The position numbers and the translations under genes are program-made. Of a stretch of 64,000 bases of DNA, positions 12,045 through 22,582 are shown in pieces (the stretch's first letter is position 1; each line of letters begins with the position of its first letter). The notes under the pieces were generated by a model, which saw only the letters and a list, made by a program, of their open reading frames with translations, had not been told where the DNA came from and did not search any database. Source of the stretch: Rhodotorula mucilaginosa (taxonomy: Eukaryota; Basidiomycota; Microbotryomycetes; Sporidiobolales; Sporidiobolaceae); contig CP137871.1 in the NCBI GenBank assembly GCA_034406715.1, positions 682,001-746,000 of the forward strand, in the 5' to 3' direction.

Positions 12045-13523
12045 ATGTACAAGTCTCTGAGCCAATGCACGTGCGGGCGCGCTGTCCGCTCCAGCTCGGC
12101 CGCTCCGAACTCGCGCCGCCACTTTGCCGAGTCGACCTCATCCGCAACCAAGACGACGCCTCGCCGCATCGTCGCCTCGATCTGGCCCGCACAGCCAGTA
12201 TTCGGGACGCACTCGACTCGCTCTCGAACGTTCACGAGCTCGGTACCGGTCCGAGCTGCCGTAGTTGACGATAACCCGCTGCCGTTCCCCAAGAAGGCGA
12301 ATCCGTCACCGTTCGAGATCTTTCACCTCCCGCGCGACAAGAGACTCTCGCCCAAGGAAGTCAAAGGCGTGAGTGGGCACCCTTCTCCCTCCTGAATTGT
12401 GAGAAAAGCCGAAGCTGACAGAACCGCTCTCTCATCCTCTGCTTCCGGCAATAGAGATACCTCGAACTCGTGAAACTGTACCACCCGGACCGTCGCGCGG
12501 CCAGAGCTGCAGACCGGAGCGGTTCCGCCAAAGGCAAAGGGAAATCCGCCGCCGATGACGATCACGAATTCAAGGCCATCGTCGCCGCGTACGAACTCCT
12601 CTCTGACCCGAAACGCCGCGAGACTTACCTCCGAACTGGGTTCGGCTGGGGCGGCAGCGGTCGATCCGGGGCAGGAGGAGGGTACGGAGGAGGAGGAGGA
12701 GGAGGACCGGCATCACCGTGGTCCCAGTCAACCGCCGAATACCACTTCCGACGAGGACGCCCGATGAGCAGTCGGACAGGGGGCCGGTACAGCGGGACGT
12801 ACGATCACTGGGCATGGCACGCCGCGAGCGGTCACTACAACGGGTGGTCCGATCCGTTCAATCCGCATTTCCGCGCCGACGAGGCGCCGAGAGGAGGAGG
12901 AGGAGGAGGAGGTGGGGGGATGGCCGCTGGTAGCAGTAGTGCCTCGGCCGGGTGGGACGGACAAGGCCTCTTTGGTCGGAACGGCGCCGTCTTTCTCGCC
13001 CTGATGAGCATCACCTTGTTCCTCACTCCGCTCTCGGCATGGTACGCCGTACCGACTGCCCCGCCTGGACTCGATCCTTTCGCACCGGGCAGCGACGGCA
13101 AGTTGGTGAGCGAACTCGAGGCCGAGAAGGGAGGAGGAGGATCCGCATGGATCCCTCGAGTCTACGACAAGCGGCATCAAGACGCCGCCGCGAATCTGCA
13201 CAAGTGAGCCGTCTTCGGACTTCCTCATTCTCCATATGCGGGATCTGCGTGCTGACCTCGATCGCTTTCTTCCGAAGAGCACGTATGGAAGCACGCGTAA
13301 TGGGACAAGAAAAGCGAGACGCCCTCAAGTACGTTCTCCATCCCGTTGCCATACACGCACGAAGATCCCTGAGCCTGACAATTATTCCCCTCACAGACGA
13401 CGGGTCCAGCAGATTCGACGCGAGCAAGCGTTCGAGCGCGCTCAAGAAATGGAAGCGATCGAGCGTGGACAAGCCGGGACCGGACACCACCAACTCGCGC
13501 TGCCTGCGCCACCGTCGTCGTGA
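12045..13523 (+). CDS. J-domain (DnaJ) membrane protein, probably mitochondrial
   Basis: Hsp70 co-chaperone of class C. Four exons (12045-12368, 12455-13203, 13278-13328, 13397-13523, TGA) give 416 residues with consistent phases. The N-terminal ~90 residues are basic and Ser/Arg-rich without acidic runs, resembling a mitochondrial presequence. The J domain follows (NPSPFEIFHLPRDKRLSPKE, then RYLELVKLYHPDRRAARA with the essential HPD) and carries a charged insert before ELLSDPKRRETY. Next come Gly-rich tracts coded by GGA/GAG repeats (about 12667-12710 and 12893-12918), one transmembrane segment (AVFLALMSITLFLTPLSAWY) and a basic, Gln-rich coiled C-terminus. The layout matches fungal mitochondrial DnaJ proteins of unknown client range. 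The start at 12045 is chosen because it opens the presequence-like stretch; an upstream in-frame Met at 11964 is possible. Confidence 0.85.
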
Positions 13524-13663
13524 TCTCAGCCATGCTCGCGCGCGCGCGGGGGGGAGGGAAACGACCTTATGCATATAGAAGGAAGCATGACGTTGCATTC
13601 GCCAGTTGATAATCAAGACAACATGTTGTAAAGCGCGAGATCTCCGGATCCGTTACGACCGAT

Positions 13664-15509
13664 CTACTTTGCTGCGCTCGTACTCTCACCGGCAGCGACC
13701 GCCGGCGTTGAGACCTCGCTGCCTAGACGACTCGCCGCCGGCGCCGCGAGTCCCGCCACCTGCTTCCGGTACCATTCGTCCTGCTTCTTCGTCTCGTCCT
13801 CAATCTTGCGCAGCATCTCCTCGAGTTTGGCTCTCCGAGCCTCGACGGGCGCATCGACAAGCTCGGCGAGGTCTTCCTCCTTCCCCTTGGCGACGGCGAC
13901 TGGAATCCGTGCGGCCGTAATGGCGAGTTGACTGAGCGGGCCGGAACGACGACCGAGCCCCGGTAGCAGCGAGGAGGCGGAGGCGGGAGGAGGAGTCGGA
14001 ACCCCGTTCGCCGCCGCCGCCGCCGCCGCCGCCGCCTTGGCCCGTCCCACGCGCGGCTCCCCCGCGAGGATCTCGGAAGTCGACCACGGATCAAACACGG
14101 GTGCGAGGAGCTGGTGCTGCAACGCGTAGCGGTGCATCTCTCGCTGCCGGTGCGTCAGGTGATCGAGGATGTCGCCAGGTCGAGCGGCGGCTTCTTCGGC
14201 GGCGGCGGCTGCTGCTGCTGCTGCTGCTTGTTGTGCGGCCGCGGAACTTTGCGCGCCATGTGTTGCAGAACTGGCGGTAGACTTTCGTCGAGAGTTGTTG
14301 CCGCCGCGAGAGGAAGAAGAGGTCGAGGTTCCGAGAGTTTGGGCTGCGGCAGTCGCTGCAGCCGCGCGTTGCTGCTGCTGTTGCTGCTGCTGCTGTAGTT
14401 GCTGCTGCTGCATTTGTTGTTGTTGTTGTCGTTGTTGTTGCTGTTGCGCCAACATGTACTGCTGAGCTTGTCGTGCCTGAGCTGCCGAGATTTGCTGCGG
14501 CGTCAATCCGGGTGGCAGCATCGCTCCGGCCGGGTTCGGATTTCCGCCAGAAGCAGCAGCTGCGGCAGCCGCGAGAGCTGCCGCTTGCTGCTGCTGTTGA
14601 TGTGCGAGGGCTTGGTATTGTTGTTGCCTCGCTTCGAGCGTCGAAGTCGTACCGCCCTGAATGGCGACACCGGCCTGACTCGCGAGGGCGGCGAGCTGCT
14701 GTTGCCGCGCGAGCGGAGTCGCCGGTGGCATCATGGCACCGTCCGCTTGTTGTGCGGCTTGATTGCGTCCATTGGTGGGACCGTTTGCGGCCTGCCCCGG
14801 GGGCATTCGAGCAGGGGATGGGAACGGATAGAGCGGCGCTGACGGGACGTTGCCCAGCTGCGGGAGCGGGTACGTCCGTACCGGCGTGCTCTCCCACCCT
14901 GGCGGCGCGTTCGGTGCGACGTGACCGGGACCGAGCCCGCCCGAGTCGTCGTCGCCCCACCAAAAGAACCACAGGCTCGGTTGCGAACCGTTGACGATCC
15001 GCCAGCGCTTTCGGAACCGCGTCAGGCGCAGGTCGGGCGAGCCTGAGGGAATTGGCTGCGTCGGTGACATGGGCGGCAAGTGCCCGCACGCGGTGGTGAA
15101 GCATTCAAGGATCACGTCGACGGGAGAGGCGGCAGTCGGATTCGCGACCGAGTTGGGCGCGTGGACGACGTGTTGCGATACGGTCCTCCGGTCGTTCGCT
15201 TCCGGGTAGTAGTACCGCAGACCGTCTGGCGGTACGGGTCGACCGGGCGGTTGCAGCAAGGCGAGGAACGAGGTGCCGGCTGCGACAGAGATTCAGCAGT
15301 CAGGGACCCAGGTGTTGTGTGCTCGAACGAAGGGGTAGAAGGGAGGGCTCACGTGCTGGTCGATCGACATAGTCCCACCTGAAAGCGCATTCGCCCGTTG
15401 TCCATGCGGCGTAGGGCGCCTTGGCGAGGACATCACAGATTGCCTGCTCGACGGGTTGGTGCGGGAAGGGGCCGAGCGGGTAGTCGGCGCGGAGCCACAG
15501 GTCGGCCAT
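13664..15509 (-). CDS. ssr4: SWI/SNF and RSC chromatin-remodelling subunit Ssr4
   Basis: Subunit specific to fungal SWI/SNF and RSC nucleosome remodellers (SWI-SNF_ssr4 family), acting in the nucleus. Two exons (15353-15509 and 13664-15279) give 590 residues. The conserved N-domain opens the protein (MADLWLRADYPLGPFPHQPV, then AICDVLAKAP, GECAFRWDY) and continues after the intron (VILECFTTACGHLPP, RFRKRWRIVNGSQPSLWFFW). The C-terminal half is low complexity: Gln tracts near 14360-14460, poly-Ala near 14185-14240 and 14005-14040, then a charged coiled segment (RRAKLEEMLRKIEDETKKQD) just before the stop. The Gln/Ala expansions lie on the CAG/CTG- and GCC-repeat part of the gene and are likely variable in length. 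The gene converges with the J-domain gene, with 140 bp between stops. Confidence 0.9.
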
Positions 15510-15824
15510 GCTCCGGTGCTAGTCTCGCAAGGGCTGCAGGTCCAAAGTCGGCTGTCTAGGGCTGTACGGTGAGCGCAGTGTTCGGATGCGAGTGGGGTCC
15601 AGCGTGGTCGACTCGCCGACGTCGGTTCGAGCGCAGCGGTCAACAGCGGACGCACAGCGGCAGATCGACTGCGTCTCTGAAGTCACTCTGAGCGCACGCG
15701 AGCTCTATGCGAGGCTGTAAGCGAGCAAGAGAGTCGTGATCGAACTTGGCGATGAACACTCTCACGCGGAAGCACCTCGAATGCACGGTTGGACCCTTAA
15801 CACTACACTCTAGAGAGCCGAACG
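15510..15824. promoter_or_regulatory. shared divergent promoter region, ssr4 / P-loop kinase
   Basis: The 315 bp between the ATG of ssr4 (minus strand) and the ATG of the kinase-like gene (plus strand) must hold both promoters. No open frame with coding character and no obvious TATA box is seen; short pyrimidine runs precede both starts. Confidence 0.5.
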
Positions 15825-17122
15825 ATGCAGGCAGGGCCGTCAAATGCCCAGCAAGGGTCGCAAGAGCTCGTCGTCCTCGCCGGAGTCGTCGGGTCCGGAA
15901 AGTCGACTCTCTCGCAGGCCTGGCAGCAGCACCTTCCCGTGAGCATCCCATAGAGGGGCCGAGGTGCCGGAGCAAGAAGCCGTCGACTGCTAGCTGACGA
16001 TCTACTCATGCCAGGACTGGGTCCGCGTCAATCAAGACGACTTGGGCGACCGTCGCACTTGCGAAGCTGCCGTCCGGACTGCGCTCGCGCAGGGCAAGAA
16101 CGTCGTCGTTGACCGACAAAACTTTGACGCCGGGCAGAGGCGCACATGGCTCGAGATCGCCAACGAGTACCCGAGCGTTCGCGTCGGAGGGATGGTCATG
16201 GGCACGCCCAAAGAGGTGCGTTCAGATCGGTCTCTCACCTCCGCGGGCAGACACAGACAGCCCGCAAACTGACCCGGACTCTTGGGGCGAAATGCTCGAC
16301 AGGAATGCAGAGTGCGCCTGCTCACCCGGACGAATCACCCGACGATCGACAATCCCGAACTCGCCGTCTCCCTGCTCGAGAAATTCTCGGGTCTGTGGGA
16401 AGAGCCACGATTAGAAGAGGTGCGGCACACGCTCTCATGCCGGAATACCGTGCTCGAACTGACGTACTGGAAGTGCATCTCCGCAGGGCTTTGACCAGCT
16501 CGTGACCCTCCCGCCCCTCCCGCCCGCCGCCGAAATCGACGCCACTCTGATCCGCTCGCTCCTCGACCTCTTGCATCAATCGCCTCGGAACCCGCATGCG
16601 GCCTCACAACGCACACCCCGTCCGCGACCGGCTCCGTACATGCGACCAGACGGATTCGTCGACGACGGGACGTGGCGACCGCCCATACCTCGTCAAGATC
16701 GAGCACCCGCACCTCCCCCTTATTATGGCTCAGCCTACCGAGCACCGCCGCCGCAAGCTCCTCAATCAATGTGGTCAAGAGGACCACCACCCGCCGCGTA
16801 CGGGACATATCACAACCCGTACCCGTACCAGCCGCCGTCCGGACCTCCCGCGTGGCCGAATCAGCCTCCTTACCGCTCTGGTCCTCCTCGCGAGTGGCGG
16901 AATGAACCTGAAACCGGTGCAAATCACAACCCGACGAGAAGCGCACCGCATTATGGCTATCCGGCGCCGCAAGGAGGACCATGCGGCGGCTCGCAACGAG
17001 CGTTCCAACCATCTCCACAACCTAGACCGCCACCGGTCGCTGGGCCGCCTCCGCCTCAACCAGCACTAATACCCCACTCGGTTCAACCATCTGCTGCACC
17101 AGAGCACCACTACCGGCAATGA
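15825..17122 (+). CDS. P-loop kinase (PNKP-like) with long Pro-rich tail
   Basis: Four exons (15825-15938, 16015-16215, 16303-16419, 16487-17122, TGA) give 355 residues. The N-terminal ~165 residues form an AAA_33/polynucleotide-kinase-type P-loop domain. It has Walker A GVVGSGKST, then the DWVRVNQDDLGDR segment and the VVVDRQNFDAGQR strand typical of the kinase half of PNKP and T4 Pnk, and a lid-type stretch (RVRLLTRTNHPTI). No phosphatase domain is present. The C-terminal ~190 residues are low complexity, rich in Pro, Tyr, Gln and Arg (for example PPPYYGSAYRAPPPQAPQ), and look disordered. Free-standing kinases of this type phosphorylate 5'-hydroxyl RNA or DNA ends; here the substrate is unknown. 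The domain call is secure, the biochemical role inferred. Confidence 0.85.
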
Positions 17123-17369
17123 CGATGCAATGAGCTTGTGTTACTCTAATAAACCGAAATAAGACGAAAACTCCGGACCGGTGTGCTGCAACGTATGAAT
17201 CAATGCAACAGATGCGAGAGAGAATGTGCGAGCGATGAGTAAACTCAGGGAGGTATGCATCTATAATGATATAACATGAAGAGGATGAGAGGCGGACTGC
17301 ACTGCAACATGGAGATAGAGGCCCGCGGAAAGCAAGATATGTACAACCCGACCCAGCCACCCCTGGTCA

Positions 17370-19642
17370 TCAAACCGACAGTGAACCCCCGAGCGCTTGT
17401 TCGACGTTCAAGCCAGCCAACCTCGCCAGCGCGACCGTCGTAGACCAATCCGACATGGCTTTCCAGTGGAGCCAAACGGCGACCACGATCGCGACGTGCC
17501 AGAGTTGGTGCGACGCGCCGATGTGCCACGAGCCGGGGGAGCAGCATTCGGGGAACTGGTTCGCGTAGAAGAGGAGGCCGGCGAGGTAGGCGATTACGGA
17601 TGGGAGCGCCGGGCCTGTGATAACCGAGAGGCAGAGGTCAGCGCATTCGCTCACCTACCGCTTCTTTCCAGGCAGGCAGGCCTCTCTCGATAAGGCCATC
17701 GAAGACTCACTGTAGAAACGGAGAGTGTCGGCTGTGCCGATCAAGAGCGACCTGTGCGCAATCGGCGCCACTGCGCTCGCGGCGAGCGAGACGAAAAACG
17801 CGATCCGCCACATCTTGTACTCGCGCTGGTTGAACCACTTTTGCCACGGGACCAACATGCCGATCCCGCCGACGATAAAGTTGAACGCCATGTAGGCATT
17901 GGCGAGCTGAGGGTGGTCGTAAAAGCCGTAGTACTGCCCGCAAGATTCAAAAAGGTCAGAATAGGGCCTCAATCTCCGGATCTGGATAATCGGACCGCAA
18001 CTCACAGTCGCGCCAGCAACGGAAGCGGCGATCAAGCCCGAGATTCCGACATAATCAATGCAAGCTGCGCCGCGGAACCAGCCGGTCGTGGCGCAACCGG
18101 AGAAGAGGTGCCACGCCGTCGAGCAGAGGAGGCAGTGCATGGCGGAAACCTGCACAGCGGGATTGTCAGTCTTCTTTGCGCGTCGAAATGTTCGTAAGCA
18201 TCCAATCATAAGCTTACAACAAAAAGTACGGCGATGGCGGTGTCGCCCGGATGCCGATCCACCAACGGGTGTGGCGAGGCGGGCGAAAAGACGAGGTAGT
18301 TGATGAGTAATGCGGCGAGGCTCAAGAAGCCGATAAAGCTGAAGGAGAATACACAGTCAGCATCCGAATGCAGGCCATATGTAAACCAAGACCGGAGGAC
18401 TTACTGCGACTGGATATTGACGGTCTCGTTGTGCCACTGGAACATGCTCTTGAGCAAAGCGCCGTACTGTTCGATCGGGATGTACCGGTAGCCGTGGAGG
18501 ATGTGCGGATTGTTGCGCCACTCCTCGGGCAACTCCTCGTACCGAAGCAGGCGCTCGCGCCCGATCTCGAGCGCGCTGTGATACATCCGCATCGCCTCGT
18601 CGACCACGGCCTGGCCCTGGTCCTTGACGTACGCCGAGAGCTCGGCGGCGCCGTCCTGCATGCGGTGCAATCCGGCAGACAGGGTGTCGCTCGTGCCGTC
18701 CTTGAAATGCGCGAGCACGGCCGAGAGGCGGGTCGATTCCTCGCTGAAATACGTTCGGAGATCTGGAATCGAACGGGAAGACGGCAAGGCTGGTAGAGAC
18801 GGCAAGTAGGCTGTCGGCACCGTGTTGGTCGTGATCTGCGCGAGCGCTTCACGAATGCTGGCTAGCTCGGAAGAGGCGCGAGCCAACACCGCGTTCGCCG
18901 ACGATGCTGCCCGTGATCGCAGCTCCAGATTCGGCAGGGAGGGTAGAGGGTGGTCGTCCAGGAATCGGTCGAGCGTCGCTTGCGCGTCGGGAGAGAGGGT
19001 GAAATGGATCAGGCGAGAGGAAGACGGTTCCTGGTCAGCACGAGCGGAGGAGACGAGCGAAGGCAATTCGTCGCGCATCGCACTGAGGAAGATGGTTGCG
19101 CTGGCGATGAACGCCTGCAAGCTCGAGATCTCCTCGAGAATCTCTTCGCGCTCTTCCGCAGTCGTCGCCGAAACCTCGCTGAGGATGCTGTCGCGCATGA
19201 AGCCCTCCTCTTCCTCTTCGCCACCCGAATGCTCGCCGTCCGAATCCGGCTCGTGTCCATCGTCGTCGTCGGTTGCACTCGAGAATCCCATCTCTTCCGC
19301 CTCGCTCTCCTCAACCGTCGCCTTCAATGCGTCGAGTGTCCGCTCGGCGGCCTCCAGCTTGCTGACGAGGTATTCTCGAAGGCTGAGGAGCGAGGCGGGC
19401 AAGTCGAGCGACTGCAGCACGTCCGAGCCGTATTGGAGCGCTCGACTCGCCGAGAACGGATAGGACGAGTCGTGCAAAGAGTGGGAACGCCGTCGACCGG
19501 TCGGAGCGGGTTTATGCGAGTGGAAGACGGGTCGCGACCTTTTCCAAGTCGCGGACGACGCTGACCGGTTCACACGGGGTCGAGGCGGCGCCTTCCGCGG
19601 CGTCTGTTCGAGTGCGCTCGTCACAGCGTCTGTCGTGGCCAT
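17370..19642 (-). CDS. ADIPOR/Hly-III family membrane protein, IZH3-like
   Basis: Membrane protein of the progestin and AdipoQ receptor (haemolysin III) family, which in yeast (Izh1-4) affects zinc and sterol homeostasis. A long first exon (18405-19642) encodes about 410 soluble residues: a Ser/Arg-rich start, an acidic patch (DDDDGHEPDSDGEHSGGEEE), then helical segments and the family entry motif (EEWRNNPHILHGYRYIP). Later exons supply seven hydrophobic segments, including FIGFLSLAALLINYLVFSP, VVSAMHCLLCSTAWHLFSG, GISGLIAASVAGATV, YMAFNFIVGGIGMLVP and PSVIAYLAGLLFYANQFPE. Candidate metal ligands match the family: the SAMHCL..STAWH segment and the final SHQLWHVAIVVAVWLHW. The long N-terminal extension is the hallmark of the IZH3 subtype. 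It ends at TGA 17370-17372 with at least five exons. Confidence 0.88.
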
Positions 19643-20211
19643 CTCGGGGGTCGAAGGATGCCGTCAGAGGGCCGAACGAGTTCTTCGGAAGACTGGTCTG
19701 CAGCGAGCCAAGACCACCGACGTCAGCGATCAATCGCACTCGCGCCCTTTCGGTGGGTGTGGGGGCGGTACATACATGTATACTGATAGTGTTCAGACGG
19801 TTCTCTGCCCTTCACGTGGGCAGGACGGAGCGTGAGACCGCTGCCGGATGTCGAAAAGCGGAGTTGCTCAACAAGGTTGCGCGGCTCTTCGGGAGCGGCT
19901 GGGCACGGCCGACTGGACTGGTCGACTCTTTCAAGCGTCTGGAGTGTCCTCGGGGTGATTCTGTGCGCGCTCCTAGCGATGAGCGGAGAAAGTGGCGAGC
20001 AAGGAGAGAAAGCGAAAGATTTCCGCGCCAAGTTCGGATCAACAACACGTGCTCTCGATTGCGGATGTAGACTGTGCATATGTTCGCAGAGTCGTACTGT
20101 ATACTTCGAGATCATTACTCTCACAAAAGTCTGCCGAGGCGTCCGAAAATTTATCTTGCCACTTTCGACGATATCACCCCGACCGCGGACGAAATGCAAT
20201 GACCGCGCGAC
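19643..20211. other. 569-bp intergenic gap
   Basis: Lies between the start of the IZH3-like gene and the stop of the coiled-coil gene, both on the minus strand, so it should contain the IZH3-like promoter and 5' leader. Frames crossing it are short and have no protein-like composition. I see no RNA gene or repeat. Confidence 0.5.
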
Positions 20212-22534
20212 TCAGTCAATACTCCCCGGTCGACCTGTGCCTTCCTCTCCGCTGCTTCCGTACCTCGCCTTGGCCTGTATCGACGCCTCCGCAAGAGTTC
20301 CGGCGGCCTCCCGACCGCGCAGCCAACCCTCGAGCCGAACGCGTTCCGCCTCGCTCTCGCGCAATCCGTGTCGGAGTCGATCTAGTTCGGTATACGCAGC
20401 GTGCAGCTTGTGCTTCTGATCAAGGAGCTTGTCGTGTACGCGTTGAGAGAGCGAGTCGAACGTGCGGTCTTTCTCGTCTAGCTGGGCGCGGAGAGTGGCA
20501 CAGTCCCGGGTGGCGACGACGAGTTGCTCGGAGAGCCTACGCCGCCGGAGAAAAGGTCAACACAGCGTTTGCGCGTCAGCGCCACACCTCGCTTGTGCTA
20601 GTGAAAGGGTTTCCAAGAATTGGTCGAGTAGACAGGGACTCACCGTTGGCATTCTGATTCTAGCTCGAAGATGCGAGCTTTCAGCCGGGACACCTCTTCC
20701 GCCGCTTTCGACTCGTCGGGGTTTGCAGGCTGTCGTTGCATGAACAATGTGGCTGTCAGTGGAACTCGTCCGTGAGCACATCAAACGAGCCTGCTCACCA
20801 ATTCATGGGCGAATGATCCGGGCATTTCGCCCGGCCGAAGCGGGACAGGGCGTCTGACCGGGTCACTGCCCGTCGAATTTGCGCTCGCCTGCAGGTCAGC
20901 GAGCGCTTCAAGTGTACTGCGAGCGTGCGAGAATCGTGCATGCGCGTACCTGGCCTGTTTGGTCGCAGCCGTTGGGGCTCCGGCCGAGCAGTGAAGACTT
21001 CCCGCACCGACAGGAGCGGAGGAAGCTCTCTCGACGCGCGCTGGGTCCGATTCCAGGAGAGCGATCTGAGTGCACGATGTTCCACTACTATCAGCCTCGA
21101 ATCCTTGTCTGACGGGGAAGGCGAGCATCGGCAAAAGCGAAAAGAGTGCACACCTGTCGTTCCAGTTCCCGCACTTCCTCCTCGAGTGTCAGCGTCGCCG
21201 CTACTTGCGGCGGCAGTAGCGAGAGCTCCACTCCTTTCATAGTCCTGGCAGGCGACACGCCCGAAGCAGCCAGCACCTCCCGCGAGTGCGAGTGCCGAGC
21301 AGCGGCTTGCACGCTCGGGTGATCCAGTATCGACCTCGGCTTCGGATCCGCTGGGTCCAGCGCGGCGTGCGACGAATGTGCAGGAGGCTGATCTGCGAAA
21401 GTAGCTGTCGTTGCACCGACAGCGAGCAGAACGTCGATGCTTCCGCAGAGACGCTGCAGCTCATCTCGTCGGACGCTGACATCAGCTTCCAGTCGCGCGA
21501 TCTACACGCCATCTCGAAAACAGTTTCAGCTCAAGTCTCAAAAGCGAGCGCATGGCAGAGTAGCTGACCTGCGCGTCTTTGGCTTCGAGCCGTGCGGCGA
21601 ATGATTGTCGCTGGTCTGCGTTTTCGGCCCGTAGACGCGCGACAAGCTCCGCGAGGATCGACTGGTTGGTTTCGCCTTGGTTGATTATGCGTCGAGCTTC
21701 AGACTTGGTCGTCCCGCCGTCGAAGCACGAGACTGCGTGTAGGTTTGGCGTCCTCGGGTGTTTCTCCCTGGTCTGAGCTGAGCGCGAGACAAACATGCGC
21801 AACAACGCGAGACGGCTCAGCAATGTCTTGCGATAGCAGAAGCACGAAGGGGTTCATGTTACGCACCAACCCGGAGAGTCGTAATTGTGCCGCCTGCCGT
21901 CGTGCTTTGGCCATTCAGCAGGCATCGCTCCGGTCCCGGCGCCGCCAGCAAGACCCGCAGCGAAGCCTCTGCTGCTTCCCGTGCTCTCCGCTCTTCACGC
22001 CAGCGAGTCTCCCACACGGTCGCGAGCGCCCGAGTGGCCAACGTAGCATCGGCATGTTCGCTGAGGCTCTTTTCTGAAACGAGGCGGCAGGCGGCGAGGT
22101 CTGCTTCGGCGGCAGCTAATCGGTCTGTGAGCTCGACGAGGCGGGTCGTGAGACTCGACAGTGCGCTGCGGAGGTTGTTCACCTGCATCACAAGAGCGTG
22201 GCGGTCAATACGCGAGCCTTCGAGAGGGCAGCACCGCCCCGTCACCAAACAAACCTCGTCCGACATCGCGAAAGGGCACTCGAGCTGCTCGTCTCGAGTC
22301 AGACAGGACCCCTCTACTTGTACGAACCTTGTTAAGGGCGCTCTTCTCCGTCTCGAGTGCGGCGTCTTGATCGAGTCGATGCTTCTGCTCGACTGCCTCG
22401 AGCACGCTACAGAGCTCTCGGTCCGCTGAGAGGACGGCGGACAAGCGGTCGAGTGAAGCGGTTGGACAGCAAGAGTGTAGCCAAGCAGCCAGCGAAGGCT
22501 CAGACGCTGTGCGAGGCATCGAGTGAAGTGTCAT
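20212..22534 (-). CDS. unrecognised multi-exon coiled-coil protein
   Basis: Product not recognised. On the minus strand, short exons separated by small introns together read as a heptad-rich protein. The start is ATG 22534 (MTLHSMPRTASEPSLAAWLH). Later pieces are MQVNNLRSALSSLTTRLVEL near 22190, EARRIINQGETNQSILAELV near 21650, LTLEEEVRELERQ near 21170, EEVSRLKARIFELESECQR near 20690 and finally LDEKDRTFDSLSQRVHDKLL to a TGA at 20212-20214. Leu, Glu, Arg and Ala dominate, as in elongated scaffold or cytoskeletal proteins. No enzymatic motif is seen. Exon junctions were not all resolved, so the total length (roughly 550-600 residues) is approximate. It shares a 48-bp divergent promoter with the ZNHIT2-like gene. 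Confidence 0.65.
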
Positions 22535-22582
22535 CAGTCGACCTGGCCTCCCTTGACTTGCTCCTTCACCACTCACAACGCT
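22535..22582. promoter_or_regulatory. very short divergent promoter
   Basis: Only 48 bp separate the proposed ATG of the coiled-coil gene (22534, minus) from that of the ZNHIT2-like gene (22583, plus). Core promoter elements of each gene must therefore lie partly in the transcribed leader or coding region of the other, or one of the two starts is misassigned. Confidence 0.45.

Noticed and set aside
14399-14842. Leu- and Cys-rich plus-strand frames opposite the Gln/Ala tracts
   Set aside because: They are antisense translations of CAG/CTG repeats in ssr4.
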